Notes: a model not told the origin generated them from the sequence alone. A stretch of 64,000 bases of DNA from Kribbella rubisoli (GCF_004217145.1 NZ_SHKR01000011.1:2108001-2172000); one strand, 5' to 3'. Positions 24,974 through 35,226 are shown, counted from the first letter of the stretch. Numbers and translations are program-made.

Positions 24974-25794
24974 GAGCAGTACGCGCGGAACACGTCGAGA
25001 TCGGTGTCCAACCGGGCGATCCGGTCGAAGCCCCACGTGTCGACGCCCGGTCGATCGACGTTGTTCAGCACGCGTGCCGACATGTCCCGAAGGCCGCGCG
25101 CGAGGAGCGCGAACTCGAGGTGATCGAGGTCGAGGTCGTCGGCGCCGTACGCATTGAGGAATTCGCCGAGCTCGTTCCCGTCCGCGCCGACCCAGACGTC
25201 GAACTCACGAGGCCCGATGACGGCGTTCTCCCAGTCGAGGATCGCCGCGACCTCACCGGCGTCGTCGATCAGCAGGTTCAGGCCGTGCATGTCCGTGTGG
25301 CACACGACGTCCCGCACGGGCTCGAGGCGCGCGCGTACGCCGTGCAGTCGCTCGATCGCCGCAGCCACGTCGTCGGCGCGATCCTTGATCCATGGGTGGT
25401 GCAGGTTCCGCCCCAGCTCGGCGATCCACGGCTCGGATACGTCCGCGGCCGGCAGGTCCACCTTCAGCGGTACTTCGTGTACCTGCCGCAACGCCTGCGC
25501 GGCGACACGCCAGTCGTCCCACGTCGCCGTACGGCCTTGTATATAAGGGAAAACGGCATACGCCCGTTCGCCGTCCAGCGCGAACAAGTCGCCCTGCACG
25601 GTCCGGACGGGTTCCACGACCGGGAGTCCGAGCGCATGCAACTCTCCCAGCAACTCCAGCCCGATCGGCTGCTCGCCTGCTTTCCACATCTTCACGAACC
25701 ACTGCTCGTCCGCCACCCAGCCGTCGGTGGCGAACCCGCCGGCGTGCGGCTGCAGCGAAGAAACGGTCAGCCCGTAGTCGCGCTCGAGGTCCAC
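24970..25794 (-). CDS. aminoglycoside phosphotransferase-fold kinase
   Basis: This is 274 residues. The catalytic loop CHTDMHGLN contains H166, D168 and N173, and AILDWEN provides metal-binding D187, the classic APH/choline-kinase arrangement. An N-terminal lysine in WFVKMW would contact ATP. The substrate may be a small alcohol, sugar or antibiotic; nothing nearby decides. It overlaps the HxlR gene end by 4 nt. Confidence 0.8.
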   Translation of the reverse strand: MDLERDYGLTVSSLQPHAGGFATDGWVADEQWFVKMWKAGEQPIGLELLGELHALGLPVVEPVRTVQGDLFALDGERAYAVFPYIQGRTATWDDWRVAAQALRQVHEVPLKVDLPAADVSEPWIAELGRNLHHPWIKDRADDVAAAIERLHGVRARLEPVRDVVCHTDMHGLNLLIDDAGEVAAILDWENAVIGPREFDVWVGADGNELGEFLNAYGADDLDLDHLEFALLARGLRDMSARVLNNVDRPGVDTWGFDRIARLDTDLDVFRAYCS

Positions 25795-25806
25795 ACCGGC
25801 ATCACA

Positions 25807-27027
25807 TCACTTATGGGCGGCCAGCATGCGGAGTACGGCGGCATTCACCAGGATCAGGATGAGGACGGAGAAGACGAGCAGCGCGACCTGGGCGGGGAGG
25901 AGCGCGATCCCCAGTCCGATCGCGAGGACCGGGATCGCCAACCCGGCGTACGCGATCAGGAAGAGCGCGGCGAGCACCTCGCCGCGTGAACTCGGGTCGG
26001 CCAGGGACGCGGCAGTCGCGACGGCGCCGCGGAAGACGAGGCCCACACCGACGCCGGCGACAAGGCCGCCGATGATGAACAGCCACAGGTTCGGGATCAG
26101 GCCGCCGGCCGCCACGCCGACCAGGCCGACGGACATCGCAACGAGGCCCAACCTGAGCTGATGCGGACGGGACAGCCTGACGAAGACGGCCTGACTCACC
26201 GCGCCAGCGATGAAGACGGCGAACGTGACGACACCTGCGAGCAGGCGCGACGTGTGATGCAGTACACCGGCCAGGAAGGTCGGCGCGAGCGAGGTGAACA
26301 GCCCGAAGATCGCGAACGCCGCGAACGCACCGATCGCCGACGCGAAGAAGAGCGGACGGGCCGACGACGGCAACGCCACCCGCTGCGGCCGGTACGCCGG
26401 TCGCTCCTCGAGCCGCTCCACGGTCTCCGGCACGAGCGCGATCCCGACCGCGCTGAGCAACAGCAGCACAAGGAAAATCTCGTACGGACGCTGCAGCGGC
26501 GCCGACACGTACTGCGCCAGCAGCCCGCCGATGAGCGGACCGAACGCCAGCCCGCCGAGGTTCACCATGCTCGAGATCAACGCCGACCGGCTCGGGTCCT
26601 CGCCCGGCCGCGCGATCTGCCGCAGCTCGGACAAGTGCGCGGTAGCGGTCGCGGTCAGCACGCCGACCCCGACCCCACAGATGAAGCGCGCCACCAGCAG
26701 ACCGGGAACGGCCGACCAGCTCAGGAAGATCGCCGCGGACAACGCCTCCGCGAGCACGGCGAGCAGCGCGACCCGGCGGCGACCGAGCCAGTCGCTGACA
26801 TGCCCGGCGAGGTAGAGCGACGCCATCACGCCGACCGCGTAGCTGGCGAAGATCACCGTGATCACGTACGTCGGGAACCCGTCCCGCTGCTGGTAGATCG
26901 CGTACAGCGGAGTCGGGATCGTCGAGAAGGCCATCGTGGTGAGGAAGGCCGCCGCGATCACCCAGAACCCGGGAGCATGGGCGAACCGGATCCGTACGCC
27001 GGTCCGCGAAGACGTCATGGTGGACAT
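25807..27027 (-). CDS. MFS transporter
   Basis: This is 406 residues from ATG at 27027; the ATG at 27018 is possible and the frame from 27078 is unlikely. Twelve hydrophobic segments are visible, with the MFS motif A-like GHVSDWLGRRRVALL after helix 2 and CGVGVGVLTATATAHLSE in helix 5. It is a drug-efflux-like member. It is divergent from a LysR regulator with a shared control region. Confidence 0.88.
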   Translation of the reverse strand: MSTMTSSRTGVRIRFAHAPGFWVIAAAFLTTMAFSTIPTPLYAIYQQRDGFPTYVITVIFASYAVGVMASLYLAGHVSDWLGRRRVALLAVLAEALSAAIFLSWSAVPGLLVARFICGVGVGVLTATATAHLSELRQIARPGEDPSRSALISSMVNLGGLAFGPLIGGLLAQYVSAPLQRPYEIFLVLLLLSAVGIALVPETVERLEERPAYRPQRVALPSSARPLFFASAIGAFAAFAIFGLFTSLAPTFLAGVLHHTSRLLAGVVTFAVFIAGAVSQAVFVRLSRPHQLRLGLVAMSVGLVGVAAGGLIPNLWLFIIGGLVAGVGVGLVFRGAVATAASLADPSSRGEVLAALFLIAYAGLAIPVLAIGLGIALLPAQVALLVFSVLILILVNAAVLRMLAAHK

Positions 27028-27082
27028 GTTTCCAGCGTGCCCCGCGGGATCTATCGAGTCCAACGAAAGTTCTTGCACGCTC

Positions 27083-27102
27083 TTATCGCCAGAACCGATA
27101 AT
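27083..27102 (+). promoter_or_regulatory. LysR box overlapping -10 of the LysR gene
   Basis: TTATC-N9-GATAA (27083-27101) contains the classic ATC-N9-GAT LysR box. Its right half overlaps GATAAT (27097-27102), a near-consensus -10, which lies 7 nt before GTG at 27110. The layout predicts autorepression plus control of the divergent MFS gene. Confidence 0.6.
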
Positions 27103-27109
27103 TCATGCT

Positions 27110-28030
27110 GTGGACAGCCGACAGCTGGAGTACTTCGTCGCCGTCGCCGAGGAGCTGAGCTTCACCCGGGCGGCGCAGCGACTGTTCACCGTGCAGTCCA
27201 CGGTATCGGCCGCCGTCCGTGCCCTCGAGACCGATCTGAAGACGACGCTGTTCGACCGCTCCACCCGCCGGGTCGCACTCTCCGCGGCCGGCCAGGCTTT
27301 GTTGCCTGAGGCAAAGGCTGCCCTCGAGGCCTTGGACCGCGCACGGTCTGCTGTCGAGGAAGCGTCGACCGGTCTCCGCGGGAACGTCCGGATCGGGACG
27401 CTCGCCCGGCTCAATTTGGTGAACATGGCCGAGCTGTTGGGTGCGTTCCACCGCAAGTACCCGCTGGTCGAGGTCCAGGTCGCGACCTCGCCGACCGGCT
27501 CCACCGGCCTCGCGGACGACGTACGCCACGGCCGGCTGGACGTCGCCTTGCTCGGGCTGCCGAAGCCTGAGATGGGCGGGCTCGACGTCCGGGATATCGC
27601 GACCGTCCCGTTCGTCGCGCTACTGCCCGCGTCGCATCCGCTGGCCGGCCGGACTCGCCATACCAAACCGTATGGTACGCCCGGCGTCCGGCTGGAAGAG
27701 CTGGCCGGCGAGCGGTTCGTGGACATGCCGCCCGGCTTCGGCAACCGGAAGATGGTCGATCGCGCCTTCGACACGATCGGGATGCCGCGGCGGATCCAGG
27801 TCGAGGTCCCCGAACTGACGACGATCCCTGACTACGTCCGGGTCGGCCTCGGCGTGGCCGTGGTGCCCGATCTCGAGCTGGCCGAGGAGCCCGATGTCGC
27901 CAAGGTGCCGATCAAAGGCACCGATCTGACCTGGACGCTGTCGGTGGCAACAGCAGCCGGACGGCGACCGAGCAGAGCGGTGACCGCCCTGCTCGATCTG
28001 ATCGGCGAAAGCACCCGCCCGTACTTCTAG
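27110..28030 (+). CDS. LysR-family transcriptional regulator
   Basis: This is 306 residues from GTG at 27110; upstream in-frame sequence is not family-like. The N-terminal helix-turn-helix is typical (QLEYFVAVAEELSFTRAAQRLF...STVSAAVRALE), and a substrate-binding domain follows (LADDVRHGRLDVALLGL, GLGVAVVPDLE). It most likely regulates the divergent MFS exporter. Confidence 0.9.
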   Translation: MDSRQLEYFVAVAEELSFTRAAQRLFTVQSTVSAAVRALETDLKTTLFDRSTRRVALSAAGQALLPEAKAALEALDRARSAVEEASTGLRGNVRIGTLARLNLVNMAELLGAFHRKYPLVEVQVATSPTGSTGLADDVRHGRLDVALLGLPKPEMGGLDVRDIATVPFVALLPASHPLAGRTRHTKPYGTPGVRLEELAGERFVDMPPGFGNRKMVDRAFDTIGMPRRIQVEVPELTTIPDYVRVGLGVAVVPDLELAEEPDVAKVPIKGTDLTWTLSVATAAGRRPSRAVTALLDLIGESTRPYF

Positions 28031-28038
28031 GCGGCCTT

Positions 28039-28869
28039 CTAGGAGGCCCAGATCGACCAGTCCGGCAGCTCGACGTACCGGCGCAGTGCGGCGACCCCGC
28101 TGAGCCAGCCGGTCCAGGCGCCGTACGGCGGGTTCGCCTCGTCGAACCCGCTCATCACGAAGGTGAGCCGCGTCTTCCCGTCGGACTCGGCGAGCTCCCA
28201 GCTGCTGATGCCGGCCGGTCCCCAGTCCGTCGCCATCTTCCGGCCCTCGACCAGGTCGACGATCTCCACACCCGGGCCGGCGTCGAACCCGCCCATCGCG
28301 AACCGGCCGCCCTTGCGCAGGTCGATCTCGATCGGGAACCCGAACCAGGCCGACGCCTTCTCGGACTCGGTCAGCGACGAGTACACCTGCTCGATCGGTG
28401 CGTCGATCAGCACCTCGCCCTCGAAGACCGGCGAGGTGAAGTCCGGCCTGGTCGTGAGCTCGCGCCCCTCGAGGTGATCGACGAGGTTGGCCAGCGCGAG
28501 CGACCAGAAGGTCTGCAGTACGCCGCGGATGTTGGCGCCGCTCATCGCGTCCGCGAAGTCGAAGTGCGTCTGCGACAGCTTGATCACGGTCGCGTCGTCG
28601 GCCTCGGGCGTGAGCGTGATCTCGGTGGTGGTCTCTTCGCCGCCGAGTGTCCAAGCCAGCGTCAGCGTGCTCCCGTCGTACCCGACGACGCGCTGGTGGG
28701 GTGCGTCGCCCTCGGGGATGTAGCGGCCCCAGAACTCGAACGTGCCGGGCAGGTCGACGTTCGAGTGCTCGCCGAGCCAGAGGTTGAGGGCCTTCGGATC
28801 GGTCAGCGCCTGCCGGACCTCGTCGATACCGGCCTTGGCGCGCACTTGCAGAACGAGTAGTTCAGTCAT
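28039..28869 (-). CDS. SRPBCC (AHSA1-type) two-domain protein
   Basis: This is 276 residues from ATG at 28869 with GGAG upstream; the longer frame to 29016 is not coding. Two START/AHSA1-like modules follow each other: RAKAGIDEVRQALTDPKALNLWLG and DAPIEQVYSSLTESEKASAWFG. Such proteins bind hydrophobic ligands or act with stress pathways. The start overlaps the ArsR stop by 8 nt, a common ArsR-AHSA1 pairing. Confidence 0.82.
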   Translation of the reverse strand: MTELLVLQVRAKAGIDEVRQALTDPKALNLWLGEHSNVDLPGTFEFWGRYIPEGDAPHQRVVGYDGSTLTLAWTLGGEETTTEITLTPEADDATVIKLSQTHFDFADAMSGANIRGVLQTFWSLALANLVDHLEGRELTTRPDFTSPVFEGEVLIDAPIEQVYSSLTESEKASAWFGFPIEIDLRKGGRFAMGGFDAGPGVEIVDLVEGRKMATDWGPAGISSWELAESDGKTRLTFVMSGFDEANPPYGAWTGWLSGVAALRRYVELPDWSIWAS

Positions 28870-29425
28870 GGTCTTGGTCTCCTTTGGGGTAGCAGGCCAC
28901 GGCGAGCTTGAAGGCGTCGCCCTCAGTGCCGCCGTAGCGCGAGAAGAGGTCCTGCAGCGTGCCGCGCAGGTCCTCGAAGAACTCCCGCCGCCGGTCCGGT
29001 GGAACCCGGATCTCACCGGACACCCCGATGGACGGCAGCTCCGGAGCCGACCGATCCAGCGCGGCGATGTCGGTCTGGACCTCTTCCATCAGGTCCAGCA
29101 CGTAGCCGAGGCTCAGGTCGTCGGTGGTCCGGCGGAGTCCGCCGATCCGTCCGACGAGCGTCGGCGACAGCCAGTACGAACGAGCCGTCGCCTGGTAGAT
29201 GCCCTCGTGGATGCCGCGCACCTTGCGCTCGTCCACCTGGGTCACCAGGCCCGCCTCGACGAGGCGCTTGACGTGGTAGTAGACGCGCTGCGGAGTCTGC
29301 CCGAGCTGCTCGGCCACCTCGCTACAGGTGGCCGGCTCGGCCAGCCGCCGCAGCACCTCGATCCGCTGCGGCTTGAACAGCGCCTCGGCCTGTTCGAGCT
29401 GCTCCAGGTGCATCACGTCTCTCAT
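28862..29425 (-). CDS. ArsR-type winged-helix regulator
   Basis: This is 187 residues from ATG at 29425; other in-frame starts are at 29464 and 29413. The DNA-binding part reads FKPQRIEVLRRLAEPATCSEVAEQLGQTPQRVYYHVKRLVEAGLV. The C-terminal half has no metal-site cysteines, so it is probably not a classical metal sensor. It forms an operon with the SRPBCC gene, and a palindrome sits just upstream of the start. Confidence 0.85.
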   Translation of the reverse strand: MRDVMHLEQLEQAEALFKPQRIEVLRRLAEPATCSEVAEQLGQTPQRVYYHVKRLVEAGLVTQVDERKVRGIHEGIYQATARSYWLSPTLVGRIGGLRRTTDDLSLGYVLDLMEEVQTDIAALDRSAPELPSIGVSGEIRVPPDRRREFFEDLRGTLQDLFSRYGGTEGDAFKLAVACYPKGDQDHD

Positions 29426-29428
29426 CAC

Positions 29429-29475
29429 ACAAAGAACTTTGTACGTAAAAATCTCTTTTGTCAATCAGGAGATTT
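29429..29475. promoter_or_regulatory. operator-like dyads upstream of ArsR gene
   Basis: ACAAAG-AA-CTTTGT (29429-29442) lies 3 nt before the ArsR start. GTAAAAATCTC (about 29445-29455) and GAGATTTAC (about 29468-29476) form a second dyad. The block is unusually A/T-rich for this genome, which fits a promoter/operator. Confidence 0.5.
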
Positions 29476-29617
29476 ACATCACTTAGGAATGTAAGCGGGG
29501 GTTCGCTCGTTGTAAGAAGTGCTTGCTGATGCGTCACCAAGCAGACACCCAAGACCTGGGGGCCTTTGCTACGGATCGTCCGGCACGTTCCTGCCGGCGA
29601 AGGAAAGGAAGCGCGAC

Positions 29618-30694
<1,077 letters not shown>

Positions 30695-30698
30695 TCCC

Positions 30699-31133
30699 GT
30701 GGGCCATTGGGACAAGGACGCACTTGGTGTGATGGAGCTGCCGTCGGGTCGGCTCGTGCGCGGACGTAGTCTGCGGCGAGGCCCGGCGGCAGCGCCGTTT
30801 CCGACGTACGGCGTCTATCTGCTCGGGTCGGAGCCGCCCGATGTGCCGTGGGAGACGCGCTGGATCAAGTGGCCGGACTTCCGGTTGCCTGTGGATCGCG
30901 CGGCGGCGTTGACGATCTTTCGCGAGGCATTGGAGCGGGCCTCGATCGGGCGGGTCGAGTTCGCGTGCGGCGGTGGTCGCGGGCGGACCGGTACGGCGCT
31001 CGCGTGTATCGCCGTACTCGATGGGGTGCCTGCTGATCGGGCGGTCGCGTACGTACGTGCCCACTTCGACAAGCACGCTGTGGAGACGCCGTGGCAGAAG
31101 CGGTACGTGCTAAATCTGTTGACCCGCGGCTGA
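30699..31133 (+). CDS. protein tyrosine phosphatase-like protein
   Basis: This is 144 residues from GTG at 30699. The motif ACGGGRGRTGTA provides the CX5R loop (C90, R96) of protein tyrosine phosphatases. A compact alpha/beta fold with a short N-terminal domain fits a dual-specificity-like enzyme. The substrate is unknown. The upstream helices around WIKWPDF may form the substrate pocket. Confidence 0.75.
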   Translation: MGHWDKDALGVMELPSGRLVRGRSLRRGPAAAPFPTYGVYLLGSEPPDVPWETRWIKWPDFRLPVDRAAALTIFREALERASIGRVEFACGGGRGRTGTALACIAVLDGVPADRAVAYVRAHFDKHAVETPWQKRYVLNLLTRG

Positions 31134-31155
31134 CCTCTCGCGTTGGGTTCGAGGC

Positions 31156-31551
31156 GTGAGCATCGAGCGGACCAACCCCAGCGGACTCCACCAGACCCCC
31201 GGCTACCACCACGTCACCACAGTCCAGGCGGACACGCTGATCTACCTGGCCGGACAGTGTCCGTTGCAGCCGTCCGGTGAGCTGGCCGCAGGCGGTCTGG
31301 AAGGCCAGACCGCTCAGGTGATCAGCAACATCCTGACCGCGCTCGAGTCTGCCGGCGCGACTCCTGAGCACGTCGTCCGCACAGTCATCTACGTCGCCAG
31401 CCCGGACCGCGAGGATCTGTCCGCCGTGTGGACGCAGCTCAACGCATCGCCCCTCGGCCCGGCCTTCACCACCGCCAGCACTCTGCTCGGCGTTGCCCAA
31501 CTCGGCTTCCCAGGCCAGCTGGTCGAGGTCGACGTGACCGCGGCGCTGTGA
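31156..31551 (+). CDS. RidA/YjgF/UK114-family protein
   Basis: This is 131 residues. Family features are the early LIYLAGQCPLQPSGEL, then SAGATPEHVVRTVIYVAS and a GQLVEVDVTAAL end. The usual RidA arginine in the C-terminal CxARxxV motif is not evident, so it may belong to a subgroup without imine deaminase activity. It is translationally coupled to the next gene (GTGA overlap). Confidence 0.82.
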   Translation: MSIERTNPSGLHQTPGYHHVTTVQADTLIYLAGQCPLQPSGELAAGGLEGQTAQVISNILTALESAGATPEHVVRTVIYVASPDREDLSAVWTQLNASPLGPAFTTASTLLGVAQLGFPGQLVEVDVTAAL

Positions 31552-32108
31552 TCGCCCCCGCCGAAGTCGTCGCATACGATCCGCGGTGGCCCCTGTGGTT
31601 CGCGGAGATCGCCGCGGTTCTGGAGGCGCACCTCGGCGACCTCCCACACGTGATCGAGCACGTCGGCAGCACCGCCGTCCCCGATCTGGCGGCCAAGCCG
31701 ATCATCGATCTCGACATCGTCGTACCGTCGGCCGAGCTGGTGCCGGCGGCGGTCGAGCGGTTGGTTGCCGCTGGCTACCAGCATGAGGGTGATGCCGGGA
31801 TCCCCGGTCGGGAGGCGTTTGGGTTGCCGCCAGACGTTGCCTACTACCACCATCTGTATGTCGTTGTCGAAGGCAACAGAGCTCACCAGGACCATGTGCT
31901 GCTCCGTGATCATCTGCGCGCGGACGCGGTCGACCGGGAGCGGTACGCCGCCCGCAAGCGCGAGCTGGCGTACCTGCTCACCACCGACCGCACCGCCTAC
32001 GTCGACGGCAAAGGCGCCCTGGTCGAAGAACTGCTCGCTAAAGCTGGTGGTTCGCGAGCAGCCGGTGGCTCGGGTCGTACCGCTCCCGGAGCTCCGTCAG
32101 CCGGGTGA
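31548..32108 (+). CDS. GrpB-family protein (nucleotidyltransferase fold)
   Basis: This is 186 residues from GTG at 31548, which overlaps the RidA stop. The GrpB pattern is clear: YDPRWPLWFAEIAAVLEAHLG, VIEHVGSTAVPDLAAKPIIDLDI, HHLYVV and LLRDHLRAD. GrpB proteins resemble minimal nucleotidyltransferases; some are linked to CoaE. The final 71 nt overlap the convergent oxidoreductase gene. Confidence 0.85.
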   Translation: MIAPAEVVAYDPRWPLWFAEIAAVLEAHLGDLPHVIEHVGSTAVPDLAAKPIIDLDIVVPSAELVPAAVERLVAAGYQHEGDAGIPGREAFGLPPDVAYYHHLYVVVEGNRAHQDHVLLRDHLRADAVDRERYAARKRELAYLLTTDRTAYVDGKGALVEELLAKAGGSRAAGGSGRTAPGAPSAG

Positions 32109-33300
32109 ACGTCTCCGCGTCGTAGACATCGCGGAGGTCGATGCCGGCGCCGTTGAAGTTGAGCAGCCGGCCGACCGTCAACTCACGCCAAGGTTCCAGT
32201 ACGGCGTCGCTGGGGTCGTCGTCGCCAGGTGAGATCACTGTGATCGAGTACGCCGCGTCCCGATGGCAGACCGCGTTCGCGATCGCGGGCCGGCGGGTGA
32301 GCGCGCCGCCGAGCTGGCGGAGGCCGACGACACACCTCGTCGACGCCTCCGGACCGGCGAGCTTCGGCAGCGTTGCCAGCGCCGTCGGGTCGAGGTCGCT
32401 GACCAGCACGTTGCGCGAGCTGAAGCTGTCGGGCCGATCGGGCTCGGCGAAGATCCTCCCCGACTCGACGTAGGGCATCTCGCCGACAGTGTCCATCGCA
32501 GGCCGTCCGATCGCCCGCAGCTGCCTGATCAGCTCCTCGGAGTTGTCGCCGAGAATCGCGAGCTGCACCTGCGCGATGTACCTCCCGCGAAGCGCCGGCG
32601 GGATCGGTGGGATGTCTGGCAGCGGTACGAGCGCCGTCGCTGTGGTCACCTCGTCGGGGACGGTCTCGGTCCATTGCCGCCATACCTCCAGGACGTCCGG
32701 GTGCTCCGCGAGGTCGAAGTACAGGCTCCCGCCGTACAGCGTCGGTACGTCGAACAGCTCGATCTCCATACCGGTCACGACACCGAAGTTCCCGCCGCCA
32801 CCTCTTGTCGCCCAGAACAGGTCCCGGTCCGCGTCCCGCCGTACGCCGTCCATGGTCACTACCTCGATCCGGCGGACGTGGTCCGCGGCGTACCCGAAGC
32901 GTCGCGCCATCAGACCGAGGCCGCCGCCGAGCGTGTACGAGATCGCGCCCACGCCCGGGAAGCTTCCGGACAGCGGCGCGAGCCCGTACGGCGCGGTCGC
33001 CGCCATCACGTCGCGCCACGTCGCGCCTGCTTCGATCCACGCGGTCTTCTTGGCCGGATCGACCGTCACGCTGTTGAACTTGGCGGTCGCGATCAGCACG
33101 CCACCGTCGATGCCTGCGGTCAAACCGTGGCCCGATGCCTGCACGGCGATCTTCTTGTCGTGATCGATCGCGTAGCGCACCGCTTCCTCGACCTCGGTCG
33201 CACTGGTGACCGGGAAGATCACTTCGGGCCGATGAGGGTCTCGCCGCTGGTACCCCAGGCGCGCCTCGTCGTACTCCTTGCTTGTCGTCGTCAGCATCAT
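32038..33300 (-). CDS. FAD-linked oxidoreductase (BBE-like)
   Basis: This is 420 residues from ATG at 33300. The PCMH FAD domain has VQASGHGLTAG, with a His for covalent FAD linkage, and YTLGGGLGLMARRFG. At the usual second-linkage Cys, the sequence reads GSFPGVG, so bicovalent attachment is not expected. The C-terminus YDPSHRLLANHQL is a BBE-like signature. Members oxidise sugars or secondary metabolites. The divergent WYL gene is the likely regulator. Confidence 0.85.
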   Translation of the reverse strand: MMLTTTSKEYDEARLGYQRRDPHRPEVIFPVTSATEVEEAVRYAIDHDKKIAVQASGHGLTAGIDGGVLIATAKFNSVTVDPAKKTAWIEAGATWRDVMAATAPYGLAPLSGSFPGVGAISYTLGGGLGLMARRFGYAADHVRRIEVVTMDGVRRDADRDLFWATRGGGGNFGVVTGMEIELFDVPTLYGGSLYFDLAEHPDVLEVWRQWTETVPDEVTTATALVPLPDIPPIPPALRGRYIAQVQLAILGDNSEELIRQLRAIGRPAMDTVGEMPYVESGRIFAEPDRPDSFSSRNVLVSDLDPTALATLPKLAGPEASTRCVVGLRQLGGALTRRPAIANAVCHRDAAYSITVISPGDDDPSDAVLEPWRELTVGRLLNFNGAGIDLRDVYDAETFTRLTELRERYDPSHRLLANHQL

Positions 33301-33307
33301 GAAACTC

Positions 33308-33340
33308 ACGCTATGGGCCCTTTCGGACAGGTCTTGTCCG
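33308..33340. promoter_or_regulatory. leaderless -10 and palindromic operator between FAD oxidase and WYL genes
   Basis: On the minus strand TAGCGT (33308-33313) lies 7 nt before the ATG at 33300. CGGACA-GGTCT-TGTCCG (33324-33340) is a 6-bp dyad placed near the expected -35 of that promoter. It is a good candidate site for the adjacent WYL regulator. Confidence 0.5.
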
Positions 33341-33359
33341 CAAGGCATCCTGTTTTGTC

Positions 33360-34367
33360 ATGGATTTGCCTGGCCGCCTGCTCCGGTTGCTGTCGCTGCT
33401 GCAGAGCCGCCGTGAGTGGTCCGGCCGCGAGCTGGCCGACCGCCTCGGCGTCACCGAGCGCACGGTACGACGCGATGTCGACCGGCTCCGGTCGCTCGAC
33501 TATCCGGTCACCGGGACGACCGGGACCGCGGGCGGTTACCGGCTCGGATCGGGGACGAACCTGCCGCCGCTCCAACTGGACGACGACGAGGCGATCGCCG
33601 TCGCGCTGGGGCTGGTGGGCGCGGCCGGCGGCGGGTTGAGCGGGATGGCGGAGAGTTCGATGAGCGCGCTGGCGAAGCTGGAGCAGGTCCTGCCCGCGCG
33701 ATTGCGGCCCCAGCTCGCGGCGGTGAGTTCGTCCGCGGAGGTGATCCCGCGGCCCGGCGTACCGCAGGTTTCACCGGGAGTGCTGGCCGTCCTCGCACGC
33801 TGCTGCCGGAACCACGAGATCGTTGCCTTCGGCTACCACGGCCGGGCGCGCGGGGCGACGCGCCGACGGGTGGAGCCGCATCAGCTGCTGACGTTGGGAT
33901 GGCGGTGGTACCTGCTTGCGTTCGATCCGGGGCGGGACGACTGGCGGATCTTCCGGGTCGACCGGATCGGCGACGTGACGCCGGTGTTGCATCGGTTCAC
34001 TCCGCGGGAGTTGCCTGCCGCGGACGCTGCGTCGTACCTGGTGGAGTCATTCGTGTCGGCGCAGTACGGGCACTCCGTCCATCTGACCGTGCAGGCGCCC
34101 GCGGGGACGGTTTCCGCAACCTTCGAAGGGGTCGTCCGCGGGATCGTCGAGCCTGTTGATGCGTCGTCCTGCACCGTCCGCTTCAGCGCAGACACACCGG
34201 CGATGCTGCTGACCCAGGTCGCCGCGATCGCTGCCGTCGCGCCGTTCGTCGTCGATCACGCCACGCCGGAAACGGCTGAGCTGATCGCCCGGGTGGGCGA
34301 TCAGCTCAGGCAGTCCTTCTCACGCGGCGATCAGGCCGATCCCGAGCGTCAGCACCCCCAAGGCTAG
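33360..34367 (+). CDS. HTH-WYL transcriptional regulator
   Basis: This is 335 residues. The winged helix (about 3-60, LADRLGVTERTVRRDVDRLRSLDYPV) is followed by a WYL domain with VEPHQLLTLGWRWYLLAFDPGRDDWRIFRVDR and a WCX-like tail. It is paralogous in design to the regulator at 16238. It diverges from the FAD oxidoreductase. Its 3' end overlaps the convergent membrane-protein gene by 48 nt. Confidence 0.88.
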   Translation: MDLPGRLLRLLSLLQSRREWSGRELADRLGVTERTVRRDVDRLRSLDYPVTGTTGTAGGYRLGSGTNLPPLQLDDDEAIAVALGLVGAAGGGLSGMAESSMSALAKLEQVLPARLRPQLAAVSSSAEVIPRPGVPQVSPGVLAVLARCCRNHEIVAFGYHGRARGATRRRVEPHQLLTLGWRWYLLAFDPGRDDWRIFRVDRIGDVTPVLHRFTPRELPAADAASYLVESFVSAQYGHSVHLTVQAPAGTVSATFEGVVRGIVEPVDASSCTVRFSADTPAMLLTQVAAIAAVAPFVVDHATPETAELIARVGDQLRQSFSRGDQADPERQHPQG

Positions 34368-34721
34368 GGATGCGGCGCCGACCCAGAGAACCCAGAGGAA
34401 CTGGTTCGGCTGGGTGCGGTCCTTGCCGGCCGACGAGGCGAAGAAGCCGCCGGACATCAGAACGGCCGCGACCGGAATCGCCAGCCGGGCGACCCAGAGC
34501 CAGAACCCGGTCAGGCCCGTCTGGTCGACGTACAGGAGTCCGACCAGGCTGAGGATGACCAGGACGCCGGCGTGGGCGTGGCCCGCCCGGGCGAACGACT
34601 TCTGGAAGCCGGTCATCGGCACCTGACCGCGGACGATCTTGGTCATGAAGTAGCCACCGAACTGGATCGTCACGATGGTGAGCAGGATGACGCCTGCGAT
34701 GGTGCGTGATGCGTCGGTCAT
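34320..34721 (-). CDS. small four-helix membrane protein
   Basis: This is 133 residues from ATG at 34721, which overlaps the DoxX stop by 4 nt; an AAGGAG site lies 11 nt upstream. Four hydrophobic helices are visible, with a loop containing GFQKSFARAGHAHAGVLVILSLV. It has no family I can name. Coupling to the DoxX-like gene suggests they form one membrane unit under MerR control. Confidence 0.75.
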   Translation of the reverse strand: MTDASRTIAGVILLTIVTIQFGGYFMTKIVRGQVPMTGFQKSFARAGHAHAGVLVILSLVGLLYVDQTGLTGFWLWVARLAIPVAAVLMSGGFFASSAGKDRTQPNQFLWVLWVGAASLALGVLTLGIGLIAA

Positions 34722-35215
34722 GCGTACACGTTCTCCTTGACTGGTGTGGTGCTGCGGGCGGATCGCGCGACCCACAGAGCTACGGCGAGGTACAGGATCT
34801 GCTCAGGGATGCGCTGCCAGAGCGGTGTCGCCTCGCCGCCGGCGAAGGGCACGTGGGCGACGGCGGCGTGGATGTTGGCCGGGAGAAGCGCGACGAACAG
34901 TGCGGCCAGTGCGTACCCGGCTGGTTTGCGGGTCGCGGTGATGACCAGGCCGGCGGCGCCGAGCAGTTCGAGTACGCCGGTGAGGTAGACGAGCGCGTCG
35001 GCGTACGGCAGGAAGGGCGGCACCATCCGCACCATGTCGGCGTGGTTCGGCATCACCGTGACGCTCGCCGGAACGAAGTGTGCGCTCGCGGTGAACAGCA
35101 GCATCACCGCCATCGCGTGCGCCGCGGCGGCCGGCCAGGTGGTGAACCGTCGTACCCCGAGCGCACCCAGCGCCCTGAAGCCGACGGCTCCGAGGATCAG
35201 TACGAGCGGGATCAT
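34718..35215 (-). CDS. DoxX-like membrane protein
   Basis: This is 165 residues with four membrane helices and the DoxX-type loop HFVPASVTVMPNHADMVRMVPPFLP followed by YLTGVLELLGAAGL. DoxX-like proteins are often part of redox or detoxification membrane complexes. It diverges from the MerR gene across a palindromic control region. Confidence 0.8.
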   Translation of the reverse strand: MIPLVLILGAVGFRALGALGVRRFTTWPAAAAHAMAVMLLFTASAHFVPASVTVMPNHADMVRMVPPFLPYADALVYLTGVLELLGAAGLVITATRKPAGYALAALFVALLPANIHAAVAHVPFAGGEATPLWQRIPEQILYLAVALWVARSARSTTPVKENVYA

Positions 35216-35226
35216 CTCGCCTCCTT

